Source: WTFY01 sp965205685
GTDB taxonomy: Bacteria > Pseudomonadota > Gammaproteobacteria > UBA4575
Direction: 5' to 3'
Length of the DNA stretch: 64,000 nt
Assembly: GCA_965205685.1 (NCBI GenBank)
Contig: OZ242174.1
Coordinates: 620,001-684,000 of the forward strand
Position numbers and translations under genes: made by a program. Positions within the stretch are counted from its first letter, which is position 1; every line of letters begins with the position of its first letter. The notes beneath the pieces are model-generated. The model did no database searches. It saw nothing but the letters and a program-made list of their open reading frames with translations, and was not told the DNA's origin. Of the stretch, positions 33,211 to 42,943 are shown one piece after another.

Positions 33211-34539
33211 TCAGTGGATGTTTTTGCCGTTCGAGATTTTTTTGTTCCAGTCCCGGGTTTCGGCCAGGATGCGCTCGGCATCCAGGGTCTGCAGCTGCCA
33301 CTCGTGCAACAGCAGCTGGCCTTCCACCCAGACATCACATACCTGCGACCGTTGCGTGGCATAGACCGCATGCGCCACCGGGTCATACAGCGGCTGGGCC
33401 TCGATCCGTTCGATGTCGATGACCGTGATGTCTGCGGCCTTGCCGATTTCCAGTGAACCGGTCCTGTCGTCGATCCCCAGGGCTTTTGCGGCATTGATCG
33501 TGGCACATCGCAGGGCAGTGTGGGCCGGCAGGGCTTCGGCATCGCCTGCCACGCCCTTGGCCAGCAGGGCTGCGGTTTGCATTTCTCCCAGGAGGTCCAG
33601 GTCGTCATTGCTCGAGCAGCTGTCGGTGCCGATGGCGACGTTCACCTCAGCATCGAGCAGTTTTTGCACCGGGCAGAAGCCGCTGGCCAGTTTCAGGTTT
33701 GACTGCGGACAGTGCACGACGCTGGCCCCGGCCTCGGCCAGCAACCCGATTTCCTCGTCTTGCAGTTGCGTCATGTGCACGGCCACCAGCCGGTCGTTGA
33801 CCAACCCGAGATCGTGCAGGCGCTGCAGGGGTCGGCACTGGTGCTGCTCCAGGCTCATCGAGATTTCGTTTTCGGTTTCATGCAGATGGATGTGGATCGG
33901 CAAGCCGTGCTCGTGGGCCAGCTCGGCGATGCGTTTCAGCGGGCCATCGGAGACCGTGTAGGGGGCGTGCGGGGCCAGCGTGCACTGCACCCGGGAAGGG
34001 GTGCTGTGACGGTGATACAGCTCCAGTCCCTTGTCCAGGTACTCGCCGGCATCCTTCGCGTAGGTGGTGGGAAAGTCCAGCACGATCATGCCCAGGTGCG
34101 CGCGCATGCCGGACTGCCTCACTTCTTCTGCCGCGATCTCGGCAAAGAAGTACATGTCGTTGAAGCAGGTGATACCGCCGCGGATCATCTCGGCGATGGC
34201 CAGCCGCGTGCCCAGCCGAACAAAGTCTTCGTTGACCCATTTTTTCTCGGCGGGCCAGATGTGCTCGTTGAGCCATTCCATCAGGGGCAGGTCGCTGGCC
34301 ATGCCGCGAAACAGGGACATGCCGGCATGGGTGTGCGCGTTGATGAGCCCGGGTATGACAAGGTGATGATCGTACGTATATGATGCATCGGATGAGTACC
34401 GGCTCTTTGCGGCAGCGCTCGGCAGGATGTCGACGATGCCTCCTTCATGCACCGCAATCGCAGTATCGTCCAGCATCTGCCCATGGTCATCGACGGGGAT
34501 GACATGCTTTCCGTGAATCAGGGTGTCTACGTGTTTCAT
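33211..34539 (-). CDS. mtaD: 5-methylthioadenosine/S-adenosylhomocysteine deaminase family amidohydrolase
   Basis: A 442-residue TRZ/ATZ-type metal-dependent hydrolase. Metal ligands lie in VIPGLINAHTHAGMSLFRG, the HIHLHET motif and GTDSCSSNDDLDLL, with APHAPYTVSD in between. The P. aeruginosa homologue in the same place beside mtnA deaminates methylthioadenosine to methylthioinosine. The ATG at 34539 fits homology. It runs divergently from mtnA across a 119-base gap, and the pair suggests MTA salvage through methylthioinosine; the required phosphorylase is not in the window. Confidence 0.9.
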   Translation of the reverse strand: MKHVDTLIHGKHVIPVDDHGQMLDDTAIAVHEGGIVDILPSAAAKSRYSSDASYTYDHHLVIPGLINAHTHAGMSLFRGMASDLPLMEWLNEHIWPAEKKWVNEDFVRLGTRLAIAEMIRGGITCFNDMYFFAEIAAEEVRQSGMRAHLGMIVLDFPTTYAKDAGEYLDKGLELYHRHSTPSRVQCTLAPHAPYTVSDGPLKRIAELAHEHGLPIHIHLHETENEISMSLEQHQCRPLQRLHDLGLVNDRLVAVHMTQLQDEEIGLLAEAGASVVHCPQSNLKLASGFCPVQKLLDAEVNVAIGTDSCSSNDDLDLLGEMQTAALLAKGVAGDAEALPAHTALRCATINAAKALGIDDRTGSLEIGKAADITVIDIERIEAQPLYDPVAHAVYATQRSQVCDVWVEGQLLLHEWQLQTLDAERILAETRDWNKKISNGKNIH

Positions 34540-34658
34540 TGCGCGTCCTGCGGGTCGGGGCGTGGCTTCATCGGGGAACGGCCCACGCATTATGCTATGG
34601 CATCTGCCGCACAGGCAATACGGCTAGGGCGCCCGTACCACCGTGATCACCAGGCAGC

Positions 34659-35699
<1,041 letters not shown>

Positions 35700-35767
35700 G
35701 CTAAAAATCTCTTTTTTCTTCTGGCTGCGGAAAATAACGCACGCGTAAAATTCCAAATTTAGCTTCC

Positions 35768-35800
35768 AAGGCATTTTTATTTCGTTTTGGATGCCTTTTT
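35768..35800 (+). terminator. possible mtnA terminator
   Basis: AAGGCAT (35768-35774) and ATGCCTT (35791-35797) form a 7-bp stem followed by TTTC. The 16-base loop is large for an intrinsic terminator, so this is tentative. It stands 68 bases past the mtnA stop, ahead of a TATACT (35828-35833) that could be the gyrA -10. Confidence 0.4.
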
Positions 35801-35878
35801 CTCAACGCTACTGTTCGGGACGTGTGTTATACTTTAGGGCCTGAAAATGAGTATTAAGTCCCTCCCCGCGTTTCGCTA

Positions 35879-38434
35879 ATGGCTGTCATCGCCAAAGAAG
35901 TCCTTTCCGTCAATCTTGAGGACGAGATGCGCCAGTCGTATCTCGATTACGCCATGAGCGTGATCGTCGGGCGCGCCCTGCCGGATGTGCGAGACGGCCT
36001 CAAGCCGGTGCACCGCCGGGCCCTGCACGCCATGAACGAACTGGGCAACGACTGGAACAAGCCGTACAAGAAATCCGCGCGGGTCGTGGGCGATGTCATC
36101 GGCAAGTACCACCCGCATGGGGAGTCGGCCGTGTACGACACCCTGGTGCGCATGGCGCAGCCGTTTTCCATGCGCTACATGCTGATCGACGGACAGGGCA
36201 ATTTCGGTTCGGTGGACGGCGATGCGCCGGCCGCCATGCGCTACACCGAGGTGCGCATGGCGAGAATCACCCACGAGATCCTGGCCGACCTGGACAAGGA
36301 AACGGTCGATTTTGCATCCAATTACGACAACTCCGAATCCGAGCCGACAGTGTTGCCCACCCGGATTCCCAACCTGCTGGTCAACGGCTCCTCGGGAATC
36401 GCTGTGGGGATGGCGACCAACATCCCGCCACACAACCTGACCGAAGTGATCAACGCCTGCATCGCCATGATCGAGAATCCCGCCATGGACGTCCTGGAAC
36501 TGATGCAGCACCTGCCCGGACCGGACTTTCCGACGGCGGCCGTCATCAACGGTCGGGAAGGCATCCATGAGGCCTACAGCACGGGGCGCGGTCGCGTGCA
36601 CATGCGTGCGCGGACCCACATCGAGGAGGATGCCAAGAGCGGTCGCGAGCGTATCGTGGTCACCGAGCTTCCGTACCAGGTGAACAAGGCCAACCTGATC
36701 ATCAAGATCGCCGACCTGGTCAAGGAGAAGCGCCTGGAAGGTATTGCTGCCAACGGCCTTCGGGATGAGTCGGACAAGGACGGCATGCGCATCGTCATCG
36801 AACTGCGCCGCGACGAGGTCAGCGGGGTCATCCTGAACAACCTGTTCAAGCACACGCCCATGCAAAGCGTGTTCAGCATGAACATGGTGGCCCTGGTGGA
36901 CGGCCAGCCCAGGCTGCTCAACCTCAGGCAGATCCTGCAGGTGTTCATCCGCCACCGCCGCGATGTCGTTACCCGCCGCACCATATTCGAACTGCGCAAG
37001 GCACGCGAACGGGCCCACATTCTCGAAGGCCTGGCCGTGGCCCTGACCAACATCGACGAGATTATCGCGCTTATCAAGGGTTCCGCCAGCCCGGCCATCG
37101 CCAAGGACGAGTTGATCGCCAGGGCCTGGAAGCCCGGCGAGGTCACCCGCATGCTGGAGCGCACCGGGGCCGATGTTTCACGCCCGGAGGGGCTGGAGGA
37201 AGAATACGGGATGCAGGGCGAAGAGTACCGCCTGTCACCGGCCCAGGCCCAGGCTATCCTGGATTTGCGCCTGCACCGTCTCACCAGCCTGGAGCAGGAC
37301 AAGATCGTCAAGGACTACGGCGACCTGCTCGACAAGATCAGCGACCTGCTGGATATCCTGCGCGATCCGGAAAAGCTCATGCAGGTCATCCGCGAAGAGC
37401 TGGAGACCGTCCGTGAGCAGTACGGGGATGCACGGCGCACGGAAATATCCGAAGAGCGGGTCGATCTCACCCTGGAGGACCTGATCCAGGACGAGGGCGT
37501 AGTGGTGACACTGTCCCACGGAGGCTACGCCAAGTCCCAGCCCCTGGACACCTACAACCCCCAGCACCGTGGAGGCAAGGGGAAGGCTGCCACCTCGGTG
37601 AAAGCCGAGGATTTCGTCGACCAGCTGTTCGTCGCCAACACCCACGACACCATCCTGTGCTTTTCCAGCCACGGCAAGGTCTACTGGCTCAAGGTCTACG
37701 AGTTGCCGCAGGCCAGTCGCACGGCGCGCGGCAAGCCGATCGTCAATCTCCTGCCGCTTGGAGAAGGCGAGCGGATCAATGCCGTGCTGCCCGTCAAGGA
37801 ATACAGCGAGGATGCCTACGTGGTGATGGCTGCAAGCAGCGGCACGATCAAGAAGACCCGCCTGACGGCATTTTCCAGACCCCGCGCAGGGGGCATCATC
37901 GCAGTGAACTTGCGGGATGAGGATTACCTGATCGGCGTGGTCATGACACACGGCGACACCGACCTCTTGATGGTCAGCGATGCGGGCAAGGCGATTCGCT
38001 TCAATGAAAAGAATGTCACAGCCACCGGGCGCACCAGCCGGGGAGTGCGCGGCATGCGCCTGGACGAAGGACAAAAGGTCATCAGCCTGCTGGTGGTTCG
38101 CCCGGACATGGAGGCCACGGACATCCTGGTGGCCACCGAAAACGGCTACGGCAAACGCACCCGGATCGAGGACTATCCAGTGCGAAGCCGCGCCGGCAAG
38201 GGCGTGATCACCATCCAGACCGGAGAACGCAACGGCAAGGTGGTCGGAGCCATGCCAGTCTCCAGCGAAGATGAAATCATGTTGATCACTGACAACGGCA
38301 CACTGGTGCGCACCCCGGTCGAGGGCGTGTCCAAGACCGGCCGCAACACGCAGGGGGTGCGCCTGATTCGCCTGTCCGAAGAGGAAAAGCTGGTCGAGGT
38401 CGAAAGAATCGAGAAGTTGGACGACCCGGATTGA
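35879..38434 (+). CDS. gyrA: DNA gyrase subunit A
   Basis: An 851-residue type IIA topoisomerase subunit. The catalytic tyrosine is Tyr122 in AAMRYTEVRM, at the same number as in E. coli. The quinolone-resistance region HPHGESAVYDTLVRM keeps Ser83 and Asp87, the sensitive state. The C-terminal beta-pinwheel includes a GyrA box variant QHRGGKG and repeated blade motifs such as RTSRGVRGMRL and RNTQGVRLIRL, which mark gyrase and not ParC. The downstream end is acidic and short. serC follows 29 bases later. Confidence 0.97.
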   Translation: MAVIAKEVLSVNLEDEMRQSYLDYAMSVIVGRALPDVRDGLKPVHRRALHAMNELGNDWNKPYKKSARVVGDVIGKYHPHGESAVYDTLVRMAQPFSMRYMLIDGQGNFGSVDGDAPAAMRYTEVRMARITHEILADLDKETVDFASNYDNSESEPTVLPTRIPNLLVNGSSGIAVGMATNIPPHNLTEVINACIAMIENPAMDVLELMQHLPGPDFPTAAVINGREGIHEAYSTGRGRVHMRARTHIEEDAKSGRERIVVTELPYQVNKANLIIKIADLVKEKRLEGIAANGLRDESDKDGMRIVIELRRDEVSGVILNNLFKHTPMQSVFSMNMVALVDGQPRLLNLRQILQVFIRHRRDVVTRRTIFELRKARERAHILEGLAVALTNIDEIIALIKGSASPAIAKDELIARAWKPGEVTRMLERTGADVSRPEGLEEEYGMQGEEYRLSPAQAQAILDLRLHRLTSLEQDKIVKDYGDLLDKISDLLDILRDPEKLMQVIREELETVREQYGDARRTEISEERVDLTLEDLIQDEGVVVTLSHGGYAKSQPLDTYNPQHRGGKGKAATSVKAEDFVDQLFVANTHDTILCFSSHGKVYWLKVYELPQASRTARGKPIVNLLPLGEGERINAVLPVKEYSEDAYVVMAASSGTIKKTRLTAFSRPRAGGIIAVNLRDEDYLIGVVMTHGDTDLLMVSDAGKAIRFNEKNVTATGRTSRGVRGMRLDEGQKVISLLVVRPDMEATDILVATENGYGKRTRIEDYPVRSRAGKGVITIQTGERNGKVVGAMPVSSEDEIMLITDNGTLVRTPVEGVSKTGRNTQGVRLIRLSEEEKLVEVERIEKLDDPD

Positions 38435-38463
38435 CGGCCCACCCACGGGCCTGAACGCATTCC

Positions 38464-39552
38464 ATGCAGGAAGTCTTTTATTTTGGTTCCGGTCCTGCGG
38501 CCTTGCCACGGGCGGTGCTGGAAAAAATCCGCCACGAGCTGCTGGACTACAGGGGCACCGGACTTTCCGTGCTCGAACTGCCGCATCGCAGCGATGCGTT
38601 TTTCGAGATCCGCGACCAAGCCGTGCAGGGGCTGCGTGAGCTGTTGCAGATCCCGCAGGAGTACGCGGTGCTGTTCATGCACGGCGGGGCCACCAGCCAG
38701 TTCTCCATGGTGCCCCTGAATTTCCTCGGGCCCGGGCGTTTCGCAGACTACCTGTGCACGGGCTTCTGGTCTTCGAGGGCCTGTGCCGAGGCCGCGCGCT
38801 TTGCCGAGGTGCGCAAGGTCCAGGCCTTGCGCGAGGGCGAGTCGCTGAGCATCGCACCCGGGCATGAATGGGACCTGGACCCGCAAGCCGCCTACCTGCA
38901 TTTCTGTGACAACGAGACCATCCAGGGGATTGCATTTCCCGGGGTTCCGGAGGCGCCCCAGGGGGCGCTGGTGTGCGACATGACCTCGTCCCTGCTCATG
39001 CACCCCGTGGAGATTCCAAAATTTTCGCTCATCTATGCCAGCACCCAGAAAAACCTGGGCATCGCGGGGCTTAGCGTGGTGATCATCCGAAAGGATCTGC
39101 TTGAGCAAGTGAATGAGCCGGTCCCGCGCCTGTACGATTACCGGCGCTATGTCCGGGAGGACTCCGTGGTGAATACCCTCCCGGTGTTTGCCATCTATGT
39201 CCTGCGCGAGGTGCTGGACTGGGTGCGAGAGCAGGGCGGTCTGCCTGCCCTGCACCAAAGGAGCTTGGCGCGATCGGCACAGCTGTACCGGGTACTCGAT
39301 GAAAGCCGGCTGTATGAAAACCGGGTCGCCCCCGGGTTTCGCTCAAGCATCAACATCCCCTTTGCGATTCGCGATGCCGGTACCTTGGAAGACTTTTTGC
39401 GCCAGGCGGAGCAGCGCCAGTTGCTCGGCTTGCAGGGTCATCGGAGTGCGGGCGGTGTCCGGGTGAGCCTGTACAACGCGATGCCCGATGCGGGTGTTGA
39501 TCGCCTGACAGAATTCATGTCCGAGTTTGAAGCCAGGCAGCAGCACATTTGA
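38464..39552 (+). CDS. serC: phosphoserine aminotransferase
   Basis: A 362-residue class V PLP aminotransferase for serine and pyridoxal phosphate synthesis. FYFGSGPAALPRAVLEKI opens the protein; MHGGATSQFSMVPLNFL binds PLP; the Schiff-base Lys is in YASTQKNLGIAGL; and SSINIPFAI plus GHRSAGGVRVSLYNAM close it. It sits directly after gyrA as in Pseudomonas, but pheA, which would normally follow, is displaced by about 10 kb of inserted genes. Confidence 0.96.
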   Translation: MQEVFYFGSGPAALPRAVLEKIRHELLDYRGTGLSVLELPHRSDAFFEIRDQAVQGLRELLQIPQEYAVLFMHGGATSQFSMVPLNFLGPGRFADYLCTGFWSSRACAEAARFAEVRKVQALREGESLSIAPGHEWDLDPQAAYLHFCDNETIQGIAFPGVPEAPQGALVCDMTSSLLMHPVEIPKFSLIYASTQKNLGIAGLSVVIIRKDLLEQVNEPVPRLYDYRRYVREDSVVNTLPVFAIYVLREVLDWVREQGGLPALHQRSLARSAQLYRVLDESRLYENRVAPGFRSSINIPFAIRDAGTLEDFLRQAEQRQLLGLQGHRSAGGVRVSLYNAMPDAGVDRLTEFMSEFEARQQHI

Positions 39553-39668
39553 ACGTTCACAAACCCGTCGCTTGTTGTACCATATCCCCCCGCCAGGCAC
39601 TCCTGGGCAGTCGGGAGCGGGCCTGTTTCATGTGCCGGTAAATCAGGGACGAGGTGTAGGAAAATTCG

Positions 39669-39926
39669 ATGATTGCAATTGAACAGGTGCTGGAGGTGCT
39701 GGCGGAATCCTTGCCCCTGCCGGAGAGCACCTATGAGATGGGAGAACAGGCGCCGCTTCTGGGCACCATCCCGGAACTGGACTCGATGGCCATCACCGGC
39801 ATCATCGCCGCACTAGAGAAAAGCTTTGACATCGTGTTCGATGAAGACGACCTGGATGCCAAGGCATTTCAAACTGTAGGCACGCTGCGCGACCTAATCG
39901 CATCGAAAATGGAAAACCGGGCCTGA
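39669..39926 (+). CDS. acyl carrier protein, exosortase-A-system type
   Basis: An 85-residue, acidic four-helix protein. The phosphopantetheine attachment serine is Ser39 in PELDSMAITGIIAALE. FDIVFDEDDLDAKAF and VGTLRDLIASKM fit an ACP. It is not the fatty-acid AcpP, whose motif is DSLD. Similar small ACPs accompany the decarboxylase and AMP ligase found in exosortase A (PEP-CTERM) gene sets, the genes that lie convergently next to it. It probably carries an acyl or aminoacyl group loaded by the ligase at 41205-42797. Confidence 0.83.
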   Translation: MIAIEQVLEVLAESLPLPESTYEMGEQAPLLGTIPELDSMAITGIIAALEKSFDIVFDEDDLDAKAFQTVGTLRDLIASKMENRA

Positions 39927-39972
39927 AGCTTGTCGGCCCCGCCCTCGATCCTGTAGTCCACATACCCGTACC

Positions 39973-41208
39973 TCACACCAGAATTTCACGGGGCCTGGGA
40001 TGGCTCAGGAATTCCAGCGGGCTGGCACTGTAGCCGTACGCTCCGGACTGGAACACCACGAGCAGGTCGCCAATTTCAGCTTTCGGCAAATCCATGTCCT
40101 TGGCCAGCACGTCCAGTGGGGTGCACAGCGGCCCGACAACGGTGACCGTCTCGGTGTGTTCGCCCAGCCTGTTCCCAATGGTGATTGGGTAGTTTCTGCG
40201 AAGGGCCTGACCGAAGTTGCCGCTGGCGGCGAGGTGGTGGTGCAGCCCGCCGTCGGTCACCAGGTAGGTAGTGCCCCTGGAAACCTTGCGGTCCGTGATC
40301 CGGGCCATGTACAACCCAGCCTCACCCACCAGGTAGCGGCCGAGCTCAAGAATGATTTGTGTCTCGGCAAAGGTTTCCCGGTATTCAGTGAGCAACCCCT
40401 CCAGATGTTCCATCACCGGGGCTACTTCAAGCGGAGCATCGCCCGGGAAATAAGGAATGCCGAAGCCACCGCCGATGTTCAGGGTCTGCACGGGCACTTG
40501 GGCATGGTCTGCAAGCTGTTTGGCCAGTGCAAAGGTTTTCCTGTGAGCCTCGATGAGAGTGTTGGCCTGCAGGACCTGCGAGCCGCTGAAAATATGAAAG
40601 CCTCTGAACTCGACAGCGGATGCAGACATTTTCTCCAGCAACTCCGGTGCGGCCTCCGCATCCACGCCGAACGGCTGGGGCCCACCCGAGGTCTTGATGC
40701 CGGAGGCCCGCAGTTCGAAATCCGGGTTGATGCGCAAGGCCACGCGAGCCACCTGCCCGGTTTCCTCGCAAAGGCTCAGGATGCGGGTGAACTCAACTTC
40801 CGATTCGACGTTCAGGGTAATGTCGGCGGCGATCGCGGCCTTCAATTCCTGCATAGATTTTCCGGGTCCGGCAAAGCTGATGTTTTCTGCCCGGATGCCG
40901 CTTTGCAGGGCCGCCTTGAGTTCATTTCCTGAGGAGACATCCAGTCCATGCACCTGTTCGGCCACACAGTCGATCACCTCCTGCATCGGGTTGGCCTTGA
41001 CCGCATAGTGCAGGCTCACGCGTGCAGGCAGTACTGCCTTCAGGGCTGTAATGCGATCGCGGATCGCTTGCTTGCTGTAGACATACAGCGGTGTGGACCC
41101 GCATTGCCCGGCGATGTCCATCAAGGTTTGATCGGCGACCACCAGGTGTGGTCCTTCCCGGTCAAAGAGCTTCTTCGGCCAGTAGTGTTGCAGTGGCGGG
41201 CGGTTCAT
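39973..41208 (-). CDS. PLP-dependent decarboxylase, exosortase-A-associated (DapDC/ODC group IV fold)
   Basis: A 411-residue alanine-racemase-fold decarboxylase. The PLP lysine is in LHYAVKANPMQEV (about residue 70); LNIGGGFGIPYFPGD and ELGRYLVGEAGLYMARI bind phosphate and PLP; GPLCTPLDVLAKD holds the active-site Cys; and FQSGAYGYSASPLEFLSH ends it. It resembles the decarboxylase subfamily found with exosortase A and not LysA itself. The substrate is unknown; an amino acid or an ACP-bound form is plausible. Its start overlaps the ligase stop as ATGA. Confidence 0.85.
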   Translation of the reverse strand: MNRPPLQHYWPKKLFDREGPHLVVADQTLMDIAGQCGSTPLYVYSKQAIRDRITALKAVLPARVSLHYAVKANPMQEVIDCVAEQVHGLDVSSGNELKAALQSGIRAENISFAGPGKSMQELKAAIAADITLNVESEVEFTRILSLCEETGQVARVALRINPDFELRASGIKTSGGPQPFGVDAEAAPELLEKMSASAVEFRGFHIFSGSQVLQANTLIEAHRKTFALAKQLADHAQVPVQTLNIGGGFGIPYFPGDAPLEVAPVMEHLEGLLTEYRETFAETQIILELGRYLVGEAGLYMARITDRKVSRGTTYLVTDGGLHHHLAASGNFGQALRRNYPITIGNRLGEHTETVTVVGPLCTPLDVLAKDMDLPKAEIGDLLVVFQSGAYGYSASPLEFLSHPRPREILV

Positions 41209-42797
41209 GCCATCACGCTCGCCTGGTACTGGTTGGCCAGTCGCTTGCGGTCGAACTTGCCATTGTCGTTGCAGGGGATCGCGTCCGTCCAGACGTAGTG
41301 CTCCGGCACCATGTACAGCGGCAGGACATCCTTCAGGTACAGGTCCAGCTCAGCTTCTGCCTGTTCAGGCTCCTGGTCGGTGGTGCAGGTCAGCACGATG
41401 GACTGGCCGCGTTGCGGGTGGGCCACACCGAAGGCCACGGCTTCGCGAATGGCGCTGTGCTGGCAGGCCGGTCCCTCGATCTCGGCCGGACTGACGCGGT
41501 AACCCGAGGTCTTGATCATGTCGTTCTTGCGCCCGACGAAGTAGAAGTATCCGTCGCCGTCCTGCCGGGCAAGGTCCCCGGACCAGGCCACGATCTCGCT
41601 GGCCTCCCCGGAGTCGTCAGGGCTCACCGCAAGCGGCCTGAACCGTTCGTCGGTTTCCACAGAGTGGTTCCAGTACCCTTGGGCTACCAGGGGGCCGCCA
41701 TGCACCAGTTCGCCGACCTCATCCGGGTCACAGGGGGAGCCGTCCGGGCGCACGACCTGGACCCATGCGCCGGGGATGGCTTTGCCGATCGATGTAGGCC
41801 GGCGATGGATCTCCTGTGGCGGCAGGTAGGTGGACCGGAAGGCCTCCGTGAAGCCGTACATCAGGTACATATCAGTCTCAGGAAGCTTCTCGGTGAGCGT
41901 CCTGACGGTGGTCTCGGGCAGGACATCGCCGGAACTGGTGATGTAGCGAAGCGTCTCACCTGCAGCCTTCGGCCATTCAAGCCGGCCAAGCTGTTGCCAC
42001 AGGGCGGGGACGCCGGCCAGGCCAGTAATCCGTTCGCGTTCGATGGCCTTTAGAATATCCTGTGGCAGGAGGTAGTCGAGGATCACCACCGTCGCCCCCA
42101 CACTGAATGCGGTACTCAGCTGGCTGAAACCGTAGTCAAAGCTGAAGGGCAGCACGGCGAGGATCCGGTCCTTCGATGTGTTTTCCAGGTACGCGGTCAC
42201 ACTTTCCGCCCCCGCGCACAGGTTCTTGTGGGTGAGCATGACCCCCTTGGGCAGGCCGGTGCTGCCGGAAGTGTAGAAAATGGCCGCAAGATCCGTATCC
42301 TGCAGGTCCGTGCTGGCCGGTGCGGACCGTGTGCAAAATTCCCGCCAGCCTTCGATGCGAACTGCCTGGTCGGGGTCGCTGGAGGGCATTGCCTCCTGAT
42401 CGATCAGAACCACCGTGTGTAACTGGGAGTCGTGCATGAGGGCTTCGTGCAGTGTGTCGAGCCGGCTCGAGGTCGTCACCAGCATCTCTATGCCGCAGTC
42501 CTCCAGGATGTGGCTCGCCTGCCGGGACTTCAGGGTCGGGTTGACCGGCACGAGACAGGCGCCCGCCTGCAGGGTCCCGAAAAAGGCGATTACCGCCTCG
42601 ATACACTGCGGCAAGTACACGCCGATGCGGGCTCCATGCGACAGTCCGACTCGCTGGCAGCCGCCTGCGAAATGCTCACATGCCAGATTCAGGTCGTGAT
42701 AGGACACCTTTTTTTCACGGTATTCGAGTGCAACCTTGTCAGGCCGTTCCTGGGCCTGCGCTGGCAAGAGCGAGTGGAGTGGCAAGAACATGGGCAC
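41205..42797 (-). CDS. acyl-CoA/acyl-ACP ligase (AMP-forming), exosortase-A-associated
   Basis: A 530-residue ANL-superfamily adenylating enzyme. The P-loop is FYTSGSTGLPKGVMLTHKN. YLMYGFTEAFRSTYLPPQ is the A5 motif, WSGDLARQDGDGYFYFVGRKNDMIK spans A7-A8, and the C-terminal catalytic Lys lies in NDNGKFDRKRLANQY. It matches the ligase subfamily co-occurring with exosortase A. It probably activates a carboxylic or amino acid and loads it on the ACP at 39669-39926. Translation is coupled to the decarboxylase through a 4-base overlap. Confidence 0.86.
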   Translation of the reverse strand: MPMFLPLHSLLPAQAQERPDKVALEYREKKVSYHDLNLACEHFAGGCQRVGLSHGARIGVYLPQCIEAVIAFFGTLQAGACLVPVNPTLKSRQASHILEDCGIEMLVTTSSRLDTLHEALMHDSQLHTVVLIDQEAMPSSDPDQAVRIEGWREFCTRSAPASTDLQDTDLAAIFYTSGSTGLPKGVMLTHKNLCAGAESVTAYLENTSKDRILAVLPFSFDYGFSQLSTAFSVGATVVILDYLLPQDILKAIERERITGLAGVPALWQQLGRLEWPKAAGETLRYITSSGDVLPETTVRTLTEKLPETDMYLMYGFTEAFRSTYLPPQEIHRRPTSIGKAIPGAWVQVVRPDGSPCDPDEVGELVHGGPLVAQGYWNHSVETDERFRPLAVSPDDSGEASEIVAWSGDLARQDGDGYFYFVGRKNDMIKTSGYRVSPAEIEGPACQHSAIREAVAFGVAHPQRGQSIVLTCTTDQEPEQAEAELDLYLKDVLPLYMVPEHYVWTDAIPCNDNGKFDRKRLANQYQASVMA

Positions 42798-42811
42798 AGT
42801 CTATTCCCGAA

Positions 42812-42830
42812 ATCTTGTTCAAGACAAGAT
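42812..42830. promoter_or_regulatory. perfect palindrome in the divergent ligase/dehydrogenase promoter region
   Basis: ATCTTGT (42812-42818) and ACAAGAT (42824-42830) form a perfect 7-bp inverted repeat with a 5-base centre, 15 bases upstream of the ligase start. The position between divergent genes suggests a repressor or activator operator. No regulator gene lies next to it. Confidence 0.4.
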
Positions 42831-42943
42831 GCTGCCGGGTCCGCCGGGTGGCCAGGACAGGCCCCTGTCAGTGATCTTGATGGCAGGATCAATTACCATG
42901 GGTCCGAACTGGCCCACATCCAACGCTTGACGGGGAGTTTTCC

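Noticed and set aside
35876..37018. Long antisense open frames over gyrA (also 37235-38509), rpsA (53958-55517), the amidotransferase (18616-19764) and pheA-tyrA (50458-51975)
   Set aside because: They mirror strongly conserved genes, show no recognisable family and result from GC-rich codon use on the opposite strand.
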